Source: Microbispora siamensis (GTDB lineage: Bacteria > Actinomycetota > Actinomycetes > Streptosporangiales > Streptosporangiaceae). From it: a stretch of 64,000 nt of DNA. The stretch is taken from contig NZ_BOOF01000024.1 in the NCBI RefSeq assembly GCF_016863095.1, positions 62,001 through 126,000 on the forward strand, in the 5' to 3' direction. The position numbers were made by a program, and so were the translations under genes. The notes under the pieces were generated by a model, which had not been told where the DNA came from, searched no databases, and saw nothing but the letters and a program-made list of their open reading frames with translations. Shown here one piece after another: positions 1 to 7,286 of the stretch; positions within the stretch are counted from its first letter, which is position 1; each line of letters opens with the position of its first letter.

Positions 1-476
1 CCCTGGTGGAAGCCCGGCCCGTCGGCAGGCTCACGGTTGGCGGCCATGGCCTTGATGGCGCCTTCGCCGGGGACGATCATGACCTGGGTGGCGAGCTGCG
101 GGTCGTCGCGGTGGACGTGAGCGTCGACGGCCCGCTGCGCCGCCCGCTGGAGCCGCTGGTCGATCGTCGTCTGGATCGTCAGGCCGCCACGGGTGAGCAG
201 TTGCGGATCCTCCGCGAGAAGTTGCTCTCTGACCCGACGGCAGAGGTAGGGATATCCGCTACCCGCGCAGTCGCCGGAGAACTCCTCGATGACGGCGCCC
301 TCGGCGTCCAGCAGCACGCTTTTCCGGGTCACGGGAGAAGCGGAGGCCGCGGCGGTGGAAATCGAGGCCACAGGCTCCTCATCGACACCGCCGCCCGCCG
401 AGTTCCGCAACAGCAGGAGAACCGCGATCACCGCACCCAGCGTGGCGACGCCCAGGAAAACCAGAAATGCCTTCAT
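1..476 (-). CDS. Penicillin-binding-protein-like transpeptidase, N-terminal part (runs off left edge)
   Basis: Only the first 158 codons are in view. The ATG has an AAGGG ribosome site just upstream. Residues 3-24 form one membrane anchor, followed by a Ser/Ala-rich stretch. Residues about 70-120 resemble the linker of class A penicillin-binding proteins: Cys70 and Cys79, 'LCRRVREQLL', then 'RGGLTIQTTIDQRLQRAAQ'. 'GAIKAMAANREP' (from about residue 139) is the usual entry to the transpeptidase domain. The glycosyltransferase-51 domain that normally lies between anchor and linker is missing, so the protein would be a cell-wall transpeptidase or sensor anchored outside the membrane. The catalytic SxxK region lies outside the window, so activity cannot be judged. 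Confidence 0.75.
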   Translation of the reverse strand, partial: MKAFLVFLGVATLGAVIAVLLLLRNSAGGGVDEEPVASISTAAASASPVTRKSVLLDAEGAVIEEFSGDCAGSGYPYLCRRVREQLLAEDPQLLTRGGLTIQTTIDQRLQRAAQRAVDAHVHRDDPQLATQVMIVPGEGAIKAMAANREPADGPGFHQ

Positions 477-778
477 CGTCGCCCTTCAGCCGCCCAAGGC
501 CGCGTTTCCACCACTCGTTTCCACCACGCCCCGATTGTCTCGCCGGGCCGGAACATCCGTCCATGATGCAGTCCCTGCTCCACACCGGCCAAATCCGCGC
601 AGGCACCTTGGATGCCATTCCTCGACGGGATGAGTTCGCTGATGACGGCGGCAGGCGGCGCGTCATTGCCGAGAGACATGCCGTTATTCAGTTTTCAGCC
701 CCTCCGACGAACGGTTCAATGGCCATCGGAAGCGTTCGCCGTCTCGCGGACACCGCCCTGTCGCACATCGGATGAACC
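477..778. other. Intergenic stretch between the divergent PBP-like and H-x-T genes
   Basis: About 300 bases without a convincing gene. It should hold the promoters of both divergent neighbours. A 68-codon minus-strand frame (473-679) ends in an ATGA overlap with the PBP-like start, but it has mixed third positions, no ribosome site and no recognisable motif. No strong dyad or terminator was seen. Confidence 0.4.
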
Positions 779-1273
779 ATGACCTTGCTCGTGCACCTCA
801 CCCCGGCCAAAAACGTCCGGTCGATCCGGCGGGCGGGAATTCGCGCCACAAGCCCTGGGCGGAACAATGTGACAGGCGTCTACTGCCTGCCGGTGCTGCC
901 CTCCTACCAGATCACGTATCAGTGGGGCCGGGAGTTACGGCGCAATGGTCAGCGCACTCTCGTGGCCGTCCACTTCCGCATCCCCGATGACGAACCGGTA
1001 TGGGTGGGCCACTACAACGCTCCGCCGGTCCAACTCGGCAGCGCCGCGGCCGCCGCACTGATCGCCGAGCAACAGGACGCCCGCGGATACGAACTACTGC
1101 TCCCGCGCCCGATCCAGGCCGCTGAGATCCACCGCATCAGGGGCGTGAATCGGGTGACCGGGTGGCGCTACATGCCCAACGCCCACGGCAGGCCGCCCTG
1201 TGGATGCCCGGTCTGCAACCCCCGGGGAGCGTACGGCGCGGCCAAGATCCGCAAGGCGTACCTGGATGAATGA
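779..1273 (+). CDS. Uncharacterised 164-aa protein, possible ADP-ribosyltransferase-like fold
   Basis: A complete soluble protein with no signal peptide or membrane segment. It opens with 'LVHLT' (His6-Leu-Thr8), then 'IRRAGI' and 'GVYCLPV' (residues 33-39), and continues with 'DARGYELLLPRPI'. An H-x-T motif near the N-terminus followed by a G-x-Y/G-V-Y strand is reminiscent of small ADP-ribosyltransferase/KptA-like folds, but that is inference. The C-terminus carries Cys141, Cys143 and Cys146 in 'PPCGCPVCNPRG', a possible metal site. I recall similar stand-alone hypothetical proteins in actinomycetes, but no assigned function. It stands alone, with its own upstream region and a 160-bp gap before the next operon. 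Confidence 0.7.
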   Translation: MTLLVHLTPAKNVRSIRRAGIRATSPGRNNVTGVYCLPVLPSYQITYQWGRELRRNGQRTLVAVHFRIPDDEPVWVGHYNAPPVQLGSAAAAALIAEQQDARGYELLLPRPIQAAEIHRIRGVNRVTGWRYMPNAHGRPPCGCPVCNPRGAYGAAKIRKAYLDE

Positions 1274-1435
1274 GCCCAGGTCGTTCCGATGCCAGGCTCA
1301 CCACATGCGCGAGTAGCGGGAATGGTCAGGCGGGCGGGGCGTCCGTCCTCGATACATAGCGGCGTGTAGCCGTCGTATATCCGGCGTCCCGTGCCGGTTC
1401 CTAGCGTGGTGGGCGACCCGCCCGCCCGACCGGGG

Positions 1436-1990
1436 ATGAGGACGCCCGTGGCCTATCTCTTCGCTTTCTGCCGGCTGCTCACGGGGATCGTCTTCCTCAT
1501 GTCCGCCGTGAGCAAGCTGCGCGGGCGGGCGGCGTACGAGGAGTTCACGGTGGCCACGCGCGCCCTCGTGCGCCTGCCGGCCCGGCCCGTCGCGGTGCTC
1601 GTCGTCGTCGCCGAGGCCGCCGTCGCGCCGCTGCTGGCGTGGCGGCCGACCGTGCTGGCCGGTTTCTGCGTCGCGCTCGGGCTGCTCGTGGCCTTCACCG
1701 TGGCCATCGGCGTCGCCCTGCGGCGCGGCAGGCGGGTCCCCTGCCGCTGCTTCGGCGCCTCCGCCGTCCCGGTGGGCCCCGGTCATATGGCACGCAACGC
1801 CGTGCTCATCGTGGCAGCGGCGGCCGGAGCGATCCAGGCCGGGACCGGGGCGATTCAGGCCGGGACCGGATTCGCCCTCGCGGGCCTCGGCCCGGCCGGG
1901 CTCGCCGCGGTCGCCCTGGCGGCCGGAGCCGCGGCGGTCCTGCTGTCCGCGATCGGCGAGATCGCCGGTCTCTTCACCAGTTCACCCTGA
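1436..1990 (+). CDS. MauE/DoxX-like redox membrane protein of a disulfide-peptide operon
   Basis: An integral membrane protein of 184 aa with about four hydrophobic segments (residues 4-25, 50-68, 72-93, 120-175). It has a short cytosolic or periplasmic loop with the motif 'VPCRCFGAS' (Cys103, Cys105). MauE proteins of methylotrophs have this shape and help form disulfides in the cysteine-rich methylamine dehydrogenase small subunit, so I infer an oxidising or electron-passing role here. The start is ATG 1436; GTG 1448 with 'GAGGA' upstream is an alternative. It is the first gene of an operon: a thioredoxin-like gene follows after 15 bp, then exporter, signal peptidase and a six-cysteine peptide. 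Residues about 131-144 are a 7-residue unit repeated twice. Confidence 0.8.
   Translation: MRTPVAYLFAFCRLLTGIVFLMSAVSKLRGRAAYEEFTVATRALVRLPARPVAVLVVVAEAAVAPLLAWRPTVLAGFCVALGLLVAFTVAIGVALRRGRRVPCRCFGASAVPVGPGHMARNAVLIVAAAAGAIQAGTGAIQAGTGFALAGLGPAGLAAVALAAGAAAVLLSAIGEIAGLFTSSP
1831..1872 (+). repeat. 21-bp in-frame tandem duplication inside the MauE-like gene
   Basis: Two 21-base units (1831-1851, 1852-1872) differ at only a few positions and encode the heptad A-I-Q-A-G-T-G twice within a hydrophobic stretch. It keeps the reading frame, so it only lengthens a membrane segment or loop. Confidence 0.7.
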
Positions 1991-2005
1991 CGGAGGTAGT
2001 CCCTC

Positions 2006-2548
2006 ATGCCGTTCCTGACAGCGCTCGTCCTGGGCGTCGGCGTCCTGTGCCTGATCGACCTGGTGCTGACGGTCGGGGTGATCCGGCGGTTGCGGGCGCA
2101 CGAGGAGATGCTGACGGCGAGGCCGTCCGCGTTCCCGTCGATCGTGCTCCCACCCGGGGCGGTGATCGGCGGCTTCTCCGCGGAGAGCACCGACGGCGTC
2201 CGGGTCTCCGACGAGACGCTGACCGAGCCGGTCCTCATCGGCGTCTTCTCGCCCGACTGCCCGGCCTGCCACGACCGCCTGCCGCAGTTCGCCGAGCGCG
2301 CGCGATCCTTCCCCGGAGGACGCCGCAACGTGCTGGCCGTGCTCGTCGGTACGGAGGAGGAGGTGGCGGACCAGCGGCGGACGCTGGAGCCGGTCGCCCT
2401 CGTGCTGATCGAGAAGCACGGCACCGGCCTGACGAAGGCGCTGCAGGTGAACGGCTTCCCGTCCCTCGCCCTGGTCGACGAGAACGGGAGGGTCGTCGCC
2501 AGCGGGAGCACCCTGGAGGACCTCGACAAGATTCCCGCGCACGCGTGA
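2006..2548 (+). CDS. Membrane-anchored thioredoxin-like (MauD/TlpA-type) protein
   Basis: A 180-aa protein with one N-terminal membrane anchor (residues 3-26) and an extracytoplasmic thioredoxin fold. The active site is 'SPDCPACHD' (Cys85-Pro-Ala-Cys88), and the fold's cis-proline is in 'GFPSLALVD' (Pro152). MauD and TlpA relatives are thiol-disulfide oxidoreductases. Next to a MauE-like partner and a Cys-rich peptide, the likely job is making or correcting the peptide's disulfides outside the membrane. A GGAGG ribosome site precedes ATG 2006. Its TGA overlaps the GTG of the exporter (GTGA), so the two are translationally coupled. Confidence 0.85.
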   Translation: MPFLTALVLGVGVLCLIDLVLTVGVIRRLRAHEEMLTARPSAFPSIVLPPGAVIGGFSAESTDGVRVSDETLTEPVLIGVFSPDCPACHDRLPQFAERARSFPGGRRNVLAVLVGTEEEVADQRRTLEPVALVLIEKHGTGLTKALQVNGFPSLALVDENGRVVASGSTLEDLDKIPAHA

Positions 2549-4416
2549 CGGCGCGGGTGCGGGGCGCCGCCGGAGCGCGGGCCGTGGCCACCGCTCTCGG
2601 CCTGGCCTGGCGGGCGAGCAGGGCGCTGACCATCGCCTTCGCCGTCCTCAGCACGCTCATGGCCGTCCTGCCGGTGACGATCGCCTGGTGCACCAAGCTG
2701 GTCCTCGACGAGATCGCCGACGGCCGGGCCGGGGCCGGCGTGACGGCGGCTCTGGGCGCCGCGCTCGCCGGGTGCGGGGTGCTGACGGCGCTCGGGCCGC
2801 AGATCGTCCAGTACGTCAGGGACGAGAGCGGGCGCAGGATCGGCCTCGTCGCCCAGGACAGCCTCTTCAGGGCCACCGAGCGGTTCGTCGGCCTCGCCCG
2901 GTTCGAGGACCCCGCGTTCCTCGACCGGATCAGAATGGCCCAGCAGTACGGCGGGGCGACCCCGGGCATGGTGGTCTCCGCGGCCCTGGGCACCGCCAGG
3001 ACGGCGATGACCGGTGCCGGATTCCTCGTCTCTCTCGTGACGATAAGCCCCTGGATGGCCGTCCTCGTGGTCGGCGCCGCGGCTCCGTCTCTGGCCGCGG
3101 AGCTCTGGCTGTCGCGGCGGCGAGCCGCGATGCTGTGGGGCATCGGGCCGGTCGAGCGCCGCGAGTTCTTCTTCGGCCAGCTTCTCGTCAACGTCCAGGC
3201 GGCCAAGGAGCTGAGGCTCTTCGGCATCGGGGCGCACCTGCGCGGGCTCATGAATGCCCAGCGGCGGGCCGCGAACGCCGAGCGGAGCCGCACCGACCGG
3301 CGCGAGCTGGGCGTCCAGGCCGTCACCGGCACGACGGCCGCGCTGGCGGCCGGGGGCGGCCTGCTGTGGGTTCTCGTCTCCGCGGCGAACGGCACGGGCG
3401 GGGTCGGTGACGTGGCGCTGTTCGTGGCCGCCGTCGCCGGAGTCCAGGCGGCGGCCGGCGGTCTCGTCCTCGAACTCGTCACCGTGCACCAGCAGGTGCT
3501 GCTTTTCGGTCACTACCTCGCCGTCCTGGACGCCGAACCGGACCTGCCGGTCCCGGCCCGGCCCCGGCGGGCGGGCCCGCTGCGCCGGGGAATCGAGCTG
3601 AAGGACGTGTGGTTCCGCTACTCGCCCGGCCACCCCTGGACCCTGCGCGGCGTCAGCCTGACCATCCCGTACGGCACTGCGGTGGCGCTCGCCGGCAGGA
3701 ACGGTGCGGGCAAGAGCACGCTGGTCAAGCTCCTGTGCCGGATGTACGACCCGGAACGCGGCTCGGTCCGGTGGGACGGGATCGATCTCAGGGAGTTGGA
3801 CCCGGCGGAGCTGCGCGCGCGGATCGGGGCGGTGTTCCAGGACTACATGGAGTACGACCTGACCGCGGCCGACAACATCGGCCTGGGCGATCTCGCCGCG
3901 ATGGACGACCGGGGGAGGATCGAGGCGGCGGCCCGGCGGGCGGGCGTGCACGGCGTCGTGAGCGGCCTGCCCCGGGGGTACGACACCATGTTGTCCCGTG
4001 TCTTCGCCGATCCCGCGCAGGACGGCGGCGACGTGGGCGTCCACCTGTCGGGCGGGCAGTGGCAGCGACTCGCCCTCGCCCGCGCCTACCTGCGGGGCGA
4101 GCGGGACCTGCTGATCCTGGACGAGCCCAGCTCGGGCCTCGACGCCGAGGCGGAGCACGAGATCCACCAGGGCCTGCGGGAGCACCGCCGCGGTCGCACG
4201 AGCCTGCTGATCAGCCACCGGCTCGGCGCCGTGCGCGACGCGGACCACATCGTGGTCCTCGACGGCGGACAGGTCGCCGAGCAGGGCACGCACGCCGGGC
4301 TGCTCGCGCGCGGCGGAATCTACGCTCATCTGTTCGCCCTTCAGGCCGAGGGATATCGGCAGCGGGAGGACCGGGACGCCGGGGCCCCGCGCGACCGGCT
4401 CTCGGGGGCACGATGA
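2545..4416 (+). CDS. ABC exporter (membrane domain fused to ATPase)
   Basis: A 623-aa type I exporter half-transporter. Residues about 20-290 hold the membrane domain with roughly six helices. The ATPase domain follows, with Walker A 'GRNGAGKSTLVKLL' (about 385), signature 'LSGGQWQRLALARA' (about 501), Walker B 'LLILDEPSSGLD' (about 521) and a switch His in 'LLISHRLG'. There is no C39 peptidase domain, so leader removal must be done by another enzyme; the signal peptidase encoded next fits. The start GTG 2545 overlaps the previous stop, and the stop overlaps the next start (ATGA). The open frame continues upstream of 2545 but that part is a shadow of the mau-like genes. Likely cargo: the 58-aa peptide encoded at 4977. 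Confidence 0.92.
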   Translation: MTARVRGAAGARAVATALGLAWRASRALTIAFAVLSTLMAVLPVTIAWCTKLVLDEIADGRAGAGVTAALGAALAGCGVLTALGPQIVQYVRDESGRRIGLVAQDSLFRATERFVGLARFEDPAFLDRIRMAQQYGGATPGMVVSAALGTARTAMTGAGFLVSLVTISPWMAVLVVGAAAPSLAAELWLSRRRAAMLWGIGPVERREFFFGQLLVNVQAAKELRLFGIGAHLRGLMNAQRRAANAERSRTDRRELGVQAVTGTTAALAAGGGLLWVLVSAANGTGGVGDVALFVAAVAGVQAAAGGLVLELVTVHQQVLLFGHYLAVLDAEPDLPVPARPRRAGPLRRGIELKDVWFRYSPGHPWTLRGVSLTIPYGTAVALAGRNGAGKSTLVKLLCRMYDPERGSVRWDGIDLRELDPAELRARIGAVFQDYMEYDLTAADNIGLGDLAAMDDRGRIEAAARRAGVHGVVSGLPRGYDTMLSRVFADPAQDGGDVGVHLSGGQWQRLALARAYLRGERDLLILDEPSSGLDAEAEHEIHQGLREHRRGRTSLLISHRLGAVRDADHIVVLDGGQVAEQGTHAGLLARGGIYAHLFALQAEGYRQREDRDAGAPRDRLSGAR

Positions 4417-4868
4417 CACCCGTCCTGCTCGTCCTGCTCGCATCGGCGCTCGGGGGCGGCGCCGTGACGGCGGCCCGGCGGACCCTGCGCGTCGTCGAGG
4501 TGCACGGGGAGAGCATGAAGCCCGGTCTGCGGCCCGGTGACCGGGTCCTCGTGCGCAGGCTGCGGCCCGGCCGGTCCGGTCGGTTTGGCCGGCGCGTCCG
4601 GCGCGGGGACATCGTCGTCATCTCCCGGGTGGGCCCGGGGGAGGGACTCACGCTCGACGGCGGCACGAACCTGGTGATCAAGCGGGCCGCGGCCGTGGCG
4701 GGGGATCCGATCCCTCCGGGATTCGAGGCGCTGGGAGAGGCCCGAGTGCCACCGGGGCGGTTGCTCGTCCTCGGGGACAATCCGTCGCGCAGCACCGACT
4801 CCCGGCAGTGGGGACTGCTCCCGGAAAGCAGGATCACGGGTGTCGTGCTCCGGCGGTTGAACGCGTGA
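4413..4868 (+). CDS. S26 signal-peptidase-like protease of the peptide operon
   Basis: A compact 151-aa signal peptidase I homologue. It has one N-terminal membrane segment (residues 2-20), the nucleophile Ser34 in 'HGESMKPGLRPGD', the general-base Lys90 in 'LVIKRAAAVAGDPI', and the C-terminal box 'VLGDNPSRSTDSRQWG' with GDN and DSR. All key residues are present. The start ATG overlaps the exporter stop (ATGA). In this operon it most likely removes the leader of the Cys-rich peptide, whose leader ends in an A-x-A site (A22-E-A24). It could also be a general signal peptidase, but its small size and tight coupling argue for a dedicated role. Confidence 0.9.
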   Translation: MTPVLLVLLASALGGGAVTAARRTLRVVEVHGESMKPGLRPGDRVLVRRLRPGRSGRFGRRVRRGDIVVISRVGPGEGLTLDGGTNLVIKRAAAVAGDPIPPGFEALGEARVPPGRLLVLGDNPSRSTDSRQWGLLPESRITGVVLRRLNA

Positions 4869-4976
4869 ACCAGGTGAAGCCGATACAGGAAGTCGTGTAT
4901 CGCAGTGGTACGTCCGCGAACGAAGCCACTCCTAATGTCGGTCACCGAAAAGGAGCCCTTCAAAAGGAGGAACTGA

Positions 4977-5153
4977 ATGACACGGACGATTCAGCGGCTG
5001 GCGGACCGGATGGTCGCCCGGCTGGTTCCGGCCACCCGCGCGGAGGCGATCAACTGCTGGTACGAGGGCTCAACCTGCGTCCAGCGTTACTGCTGCACCG
5101 GGTCGGAGATCCCCGGCGGCCGCTACTGCACGTCGTGGCAGTACCTCTGCTAG
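4977..5153 (+). CDS. 58-aa six-cysteine precursor peptide (knottin-like, likely disulfide-bonded)
   Basis: Last gene of the operon, with a very strong ribosome site (AAAAGGAGGAAC) directly before ATG 4977. The N-terminal 24 residues are an amphipathic, Arg-rich leader ('RLADRMVARLVP') with no hydrophobic signal core. It ends in A22-E23-A24, a plausible signal-peptidase site. The remaining 34 residues start I-N-C and hold all six cysteines, at 27, 34, 39, 40, 51 and 58, in the order C-C-CC-C-C. That order is the framework seen in cystine-knot toxins, although the fourth loop (10 residues) is long. No lanthionine, radical SAM or cyclodehydratase gene is nearby. With the MauE/MauD-like pair, exporter and peptidase, I infer a secreted oxidised mini-protein. 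Its biological target is unknown. Confidence 0.85.
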   Translation: MTRTIQRLADRMVARLVPATRAEAINCWYEGSTCVQRYCCTGSEIPGGRYCTSWQYLC

Positions 5154-5162
5154 ACGAGCACG

Positions 5163-5214
5163 GCGGAGCGCCCCATTGAACAAACAGCGCCCCTTGGACA
5201 AAGGGGCGCTCCGC
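5163..5214. terminator. Bidirectional terminator with two competing stems
   Basis: Between the convergent peptide operon and SARP gene. A perfect 10-bp stem (5186-5195 with 5201-5210, loop GGACA) competes with a perfect 12-bp stem (5163-5174 with 5203-5214), which shares the right arm. Either could terminate the + transcript; the symmetrical design would also serve the minus strand. Confidence 0.7.
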
Positions 5215-5229
5215 TCTCGCGGCGCCACC

Positions 5230-7077
5230 CTAAATGAGGGCTGCCGAATCACCGCTCTCGCGTTTTCCGGCGGCTCGGGCGATCTCCATGGCGTACAGGC
5301 GGGTGAGGTCGTTCATCCGATAGCGGTCGGGGGCCGTCGACGTCGTCAGGCGGAGATCGGCCAGCCTGCCGAGCGCCGCCCACGCCGTGCGCCGGTCGCA
5401 TCCGAGGAGCGCCGCCGCGGTCGCCGACCCGCACTCGGCCATGCCTCGCTCGCCGAGGCGGTGGAACAGGGCGAGCGCGCTGCCGTCCGCCGTTCCCGTG
5501 CGTCGCCGCAGAGCCTGGTAGTCGAGGTCCAGGGCGCTCCGCACGGAAAGGTCACCGCAGGTCAGCAGGTCGAGCCGGTGCTCCTCGTCGGCCAGCATGT
5601 CGGCGAACGCCGCCAGCGTCCACTCCCGCCTGACCGCCAGTCGCTTGCCCGCGATCCCCAGCGCGAGCGGCAGGTTGTCGCAGAGCCGGGCCACTCTTCT
5701 CACCTGCTCGGGGTCGACCCGCTCCCGGCCGCAGAGCCGGACCAGCAGCTCGTACGCCGCGTCGTCCCTCAGGGGGGCGAGGGGCAGGTGATCGACATCG
5801 TCGAGCGCCGCGAGCACCGTCCTGCTGGTGATGACGAACCGGCAGCCGGGAGCGGCGCCGAGCAGCGGGCGCACTTGCCTCTCGTCGGTCACGTTGTCGA
5901 GGAGGACGAGCACGCGCCTTCCGGCCGTGGCGGTCCCGAGCTGGAGCACCGCGTCGTCGAGGTCCGGAGCGATCTGGTCGTCCGCCAGCCCCAGCAGGCC
6001 CAGCAGCCGGGTCAGCGTCTCGTACGCACCGGGCCGGGGAAGGGCCCGCAGGTCGACGTGGAACACCCCGCCGGGGAAGCCGGGCGCCGCCGTCCGGACG
6101 GCATGCAGGGCCAGGGCCGACTTGCCCACCCCCGCCTGGCCGTGCACGGCGACGGGCCGCGGAGGTGAGGCGGTGATCGCCGCGACGATCTCCCGCAGCT
6201 CCGGATCCCGGCCCACGAGACATCCGGGACCCGCGACCGGTGTCCGATTCGGCCCCGCTTCCGGCGCAGGCCCCGCTTCCGGCGCAGGCGCCACGCGGGA
6301 CGGGCCGAGGGCGGGAAGGATGGGTTCCGCCCGGAGCGCGGGATCCCGGTTGAGTATGCCCCGGTGCAGCTCGGCCAGCTCCGGCCCGGGCTCGACGCCC
6401 AGCTCCTCCGCCAGGAACGTTCGCGCCTGCCCATAGGCGGACAGGGCGGCCGCGGAGTCGCCGGTGCGATACAACGCGAGCATGAGGCTGCCCCACAGCC
6501 GCTCCCTGGTGGGATGGGCGGCCACCGTCTCACGGAGCTCCGGCACCGCGTCGGCGTGCTCGCCCAGCATGAGGCGGGCCTCGGCCTGCGCCTCCAGGGA
6601 CAGGCAGCGCTGCTCGGCGAGCGCGTCCAGGCGCGGGCCGAGCGCCGCCGATCTGGGCACGTCCTCGGCCGGTGCGCCCCGCCACCGCGTGAGGGCCGCC
6701 GACAGGTGCCGCAGCGCCGCCTCCGGCCGCCCGGCGGACAGCGCCTTCCTGCCCTGCCGCAGGGCGTCGGCGAACTCGATCACGTCGAGCTCGCCGGCGT
6801 GCACGGTGAGGACGTAACCGGGCGGCCGAGCCGTCAGCCGGTCGCCTTCGCCGAGCGTGCTTCGCAGGCGGTTGACGTAGGTGCGGACGTTGGCGACGGC
6901 GGAGCGGGGCGGCTCCTCGTCCCACACGGCCGTGACCAGCCGGTCGATCGACACGACCCGGTTGGGCTCGAGCAGCAGCGCGGTCAGCAGGGCGCGCTGC
7001 TTGGGCGAGCCGAGCGGGACCGGCCTGCCGTCCCTTCTGACCTCGACCGGGCCCAGCAACCCGAACCTGAGGTTCAA
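5230..7077 (-). CDS. SARP-family regulator with NB-ARC ATPase domain
   Basis: AfsR/RedD-type activator. The first ~95 residues are an OmpR-like winged helix ('LLGPVEVRRDGRPVPLG', 'VVSIDRLVTAVWDEEPP'). A bacterial transcriptional activation domain follows to about 250 ('LSAYGQARTFLAEELGVEPG'). Then comes an NB-ARC module with Walker A 'HGQAGVGKSALALHA' and Walker B 'RRVLVLLDNVTDE'. I place the start at TTG 7077, which has GGAGGG five bases upstream and begins at the conserved 'NLRFGLLGPV'; ATG 7167, 30 codons upstream, is the alternative. It lies tail-to-tail with the Cys-rich peptide operon and is a candidate activator of that operon or of the neighbouring TetR gene; neither is shown. Confidence 0.9.
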   Translation of the reverse strand: MNLRFGLLGPVEVRRDGRPVPLGSPKQRALLTALLLEPNRVVSIDRLVTAVWDEEPPRSAVANVRTYVNRLRSTLGEGDRLTARPPGYVLTVHAGELDVIEFADALRQGRKALSAGRPEAALRHLSAALTRWRGAPAEDVPRSAALGPRLDALAEQRCLSLEAQAEARLMLGEHADAVPELRETVAAHPTRERLWGSLMLALYRTGDSAAALSAYGQARTFLAEELGVEPGPELAELHRGILNRDPALRAEPILPALGPSRVAPAPEAGPAPEAGPNRTPVAGPGCLVGRDPELREIVAAITASPPRPVAVHGQAGVGKSALALHAVRTAAPGFPGGVFHVDLRALPRPGAYETLTRLLGLLGLADDQIAPDLDDAVLQLGTATAGRRVLVLLDNVTDERQVRPLLGAAPGCRFVITSRTVLAALDDVDHLPLAPLRDDAAYELLVRLCGRERVDPEQVRRVARLCDNLPLALGIAGKRLAVRREWTLAAFADMLADEEHRLDLLTCGDLSVRSALDLDYQALRRRTGTADGSALALFHRLGERGMAECGSATAAALLGCDRRTAWAALGRLADLRLTTSTAPDRYRMNDLTRLYAMEIARAAGKRESGDSAALI

Positions 7078-7210
7078 TCTGCCCTCCGGAAGCCCGAGAG
7101 GGCGGGCGTACGCTTCCAACCGCGTGATCGGTGCACGAGGGGACCTCCGTAGGCGTCGGGACGCCACGAAGATCCCTGCTCCTCGCGCGCCCTCACAAGT
7201 CCGGCGAGCG

Positions 7211-7227
7211 TCCGGAACAGTTCCGGA
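7211..7227. promoter_or_regulatory. 17-bp perfect palindrome in the SARP/TetR divergent region
   Basis: TCCGGAACAGTTCCGGA: 8-bp arms around one central base, 60 bp before the TetR start and 134 bp before the SARP start. Size and symmetry suit a dimeric repressor such as the adjacent TetR protein. Confidence 0.55.
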
Positions 7228-7286
7228 TCGCGTCTACCGGGGCAAGTGCGTGATTAGGGGGGAACCAGGCGGGAACCGACTACCGC

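Noticed and set aside
473-679. 68-codon minus-strand ORF in ATGA overlap with the PBP-like start
   Set aside because: No ribosome site, mixed third-position use and no motif; the overlap alone is weak evidence.
1639-2544. N-terminal extension of the ABC exporter frame
   Set aside because: Runs in a wrong frame through the MauE- and MauD-like genes; Arg/Gly-rich nonsense. Real start is the GTG at 2545.
4413-5153. Lanthipeptide or other class I/II RiPP cluster
   Set aside because: No LanB/C/M, radical SAM or YcaO gene nearby and few Ser/Thr in the core; disulfide formation is the better fit.
4865-5179. Plus-strand frame starting in GTGA overlap with the signal peptidase stop
   Set aside because: It reads through the six-cysteine peptide gene in another frame, has no recognisable domain, and the strong ribosome site at 4966-4973 belongs to ATG 4977. 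Kept only as a remote possibility.
5176-6168. Long plus-strand ORF over the SARP gene
   Set aside because: Shadow of the SARP/NB-ARC gene, which has clear Walker motifs on the minus strand.
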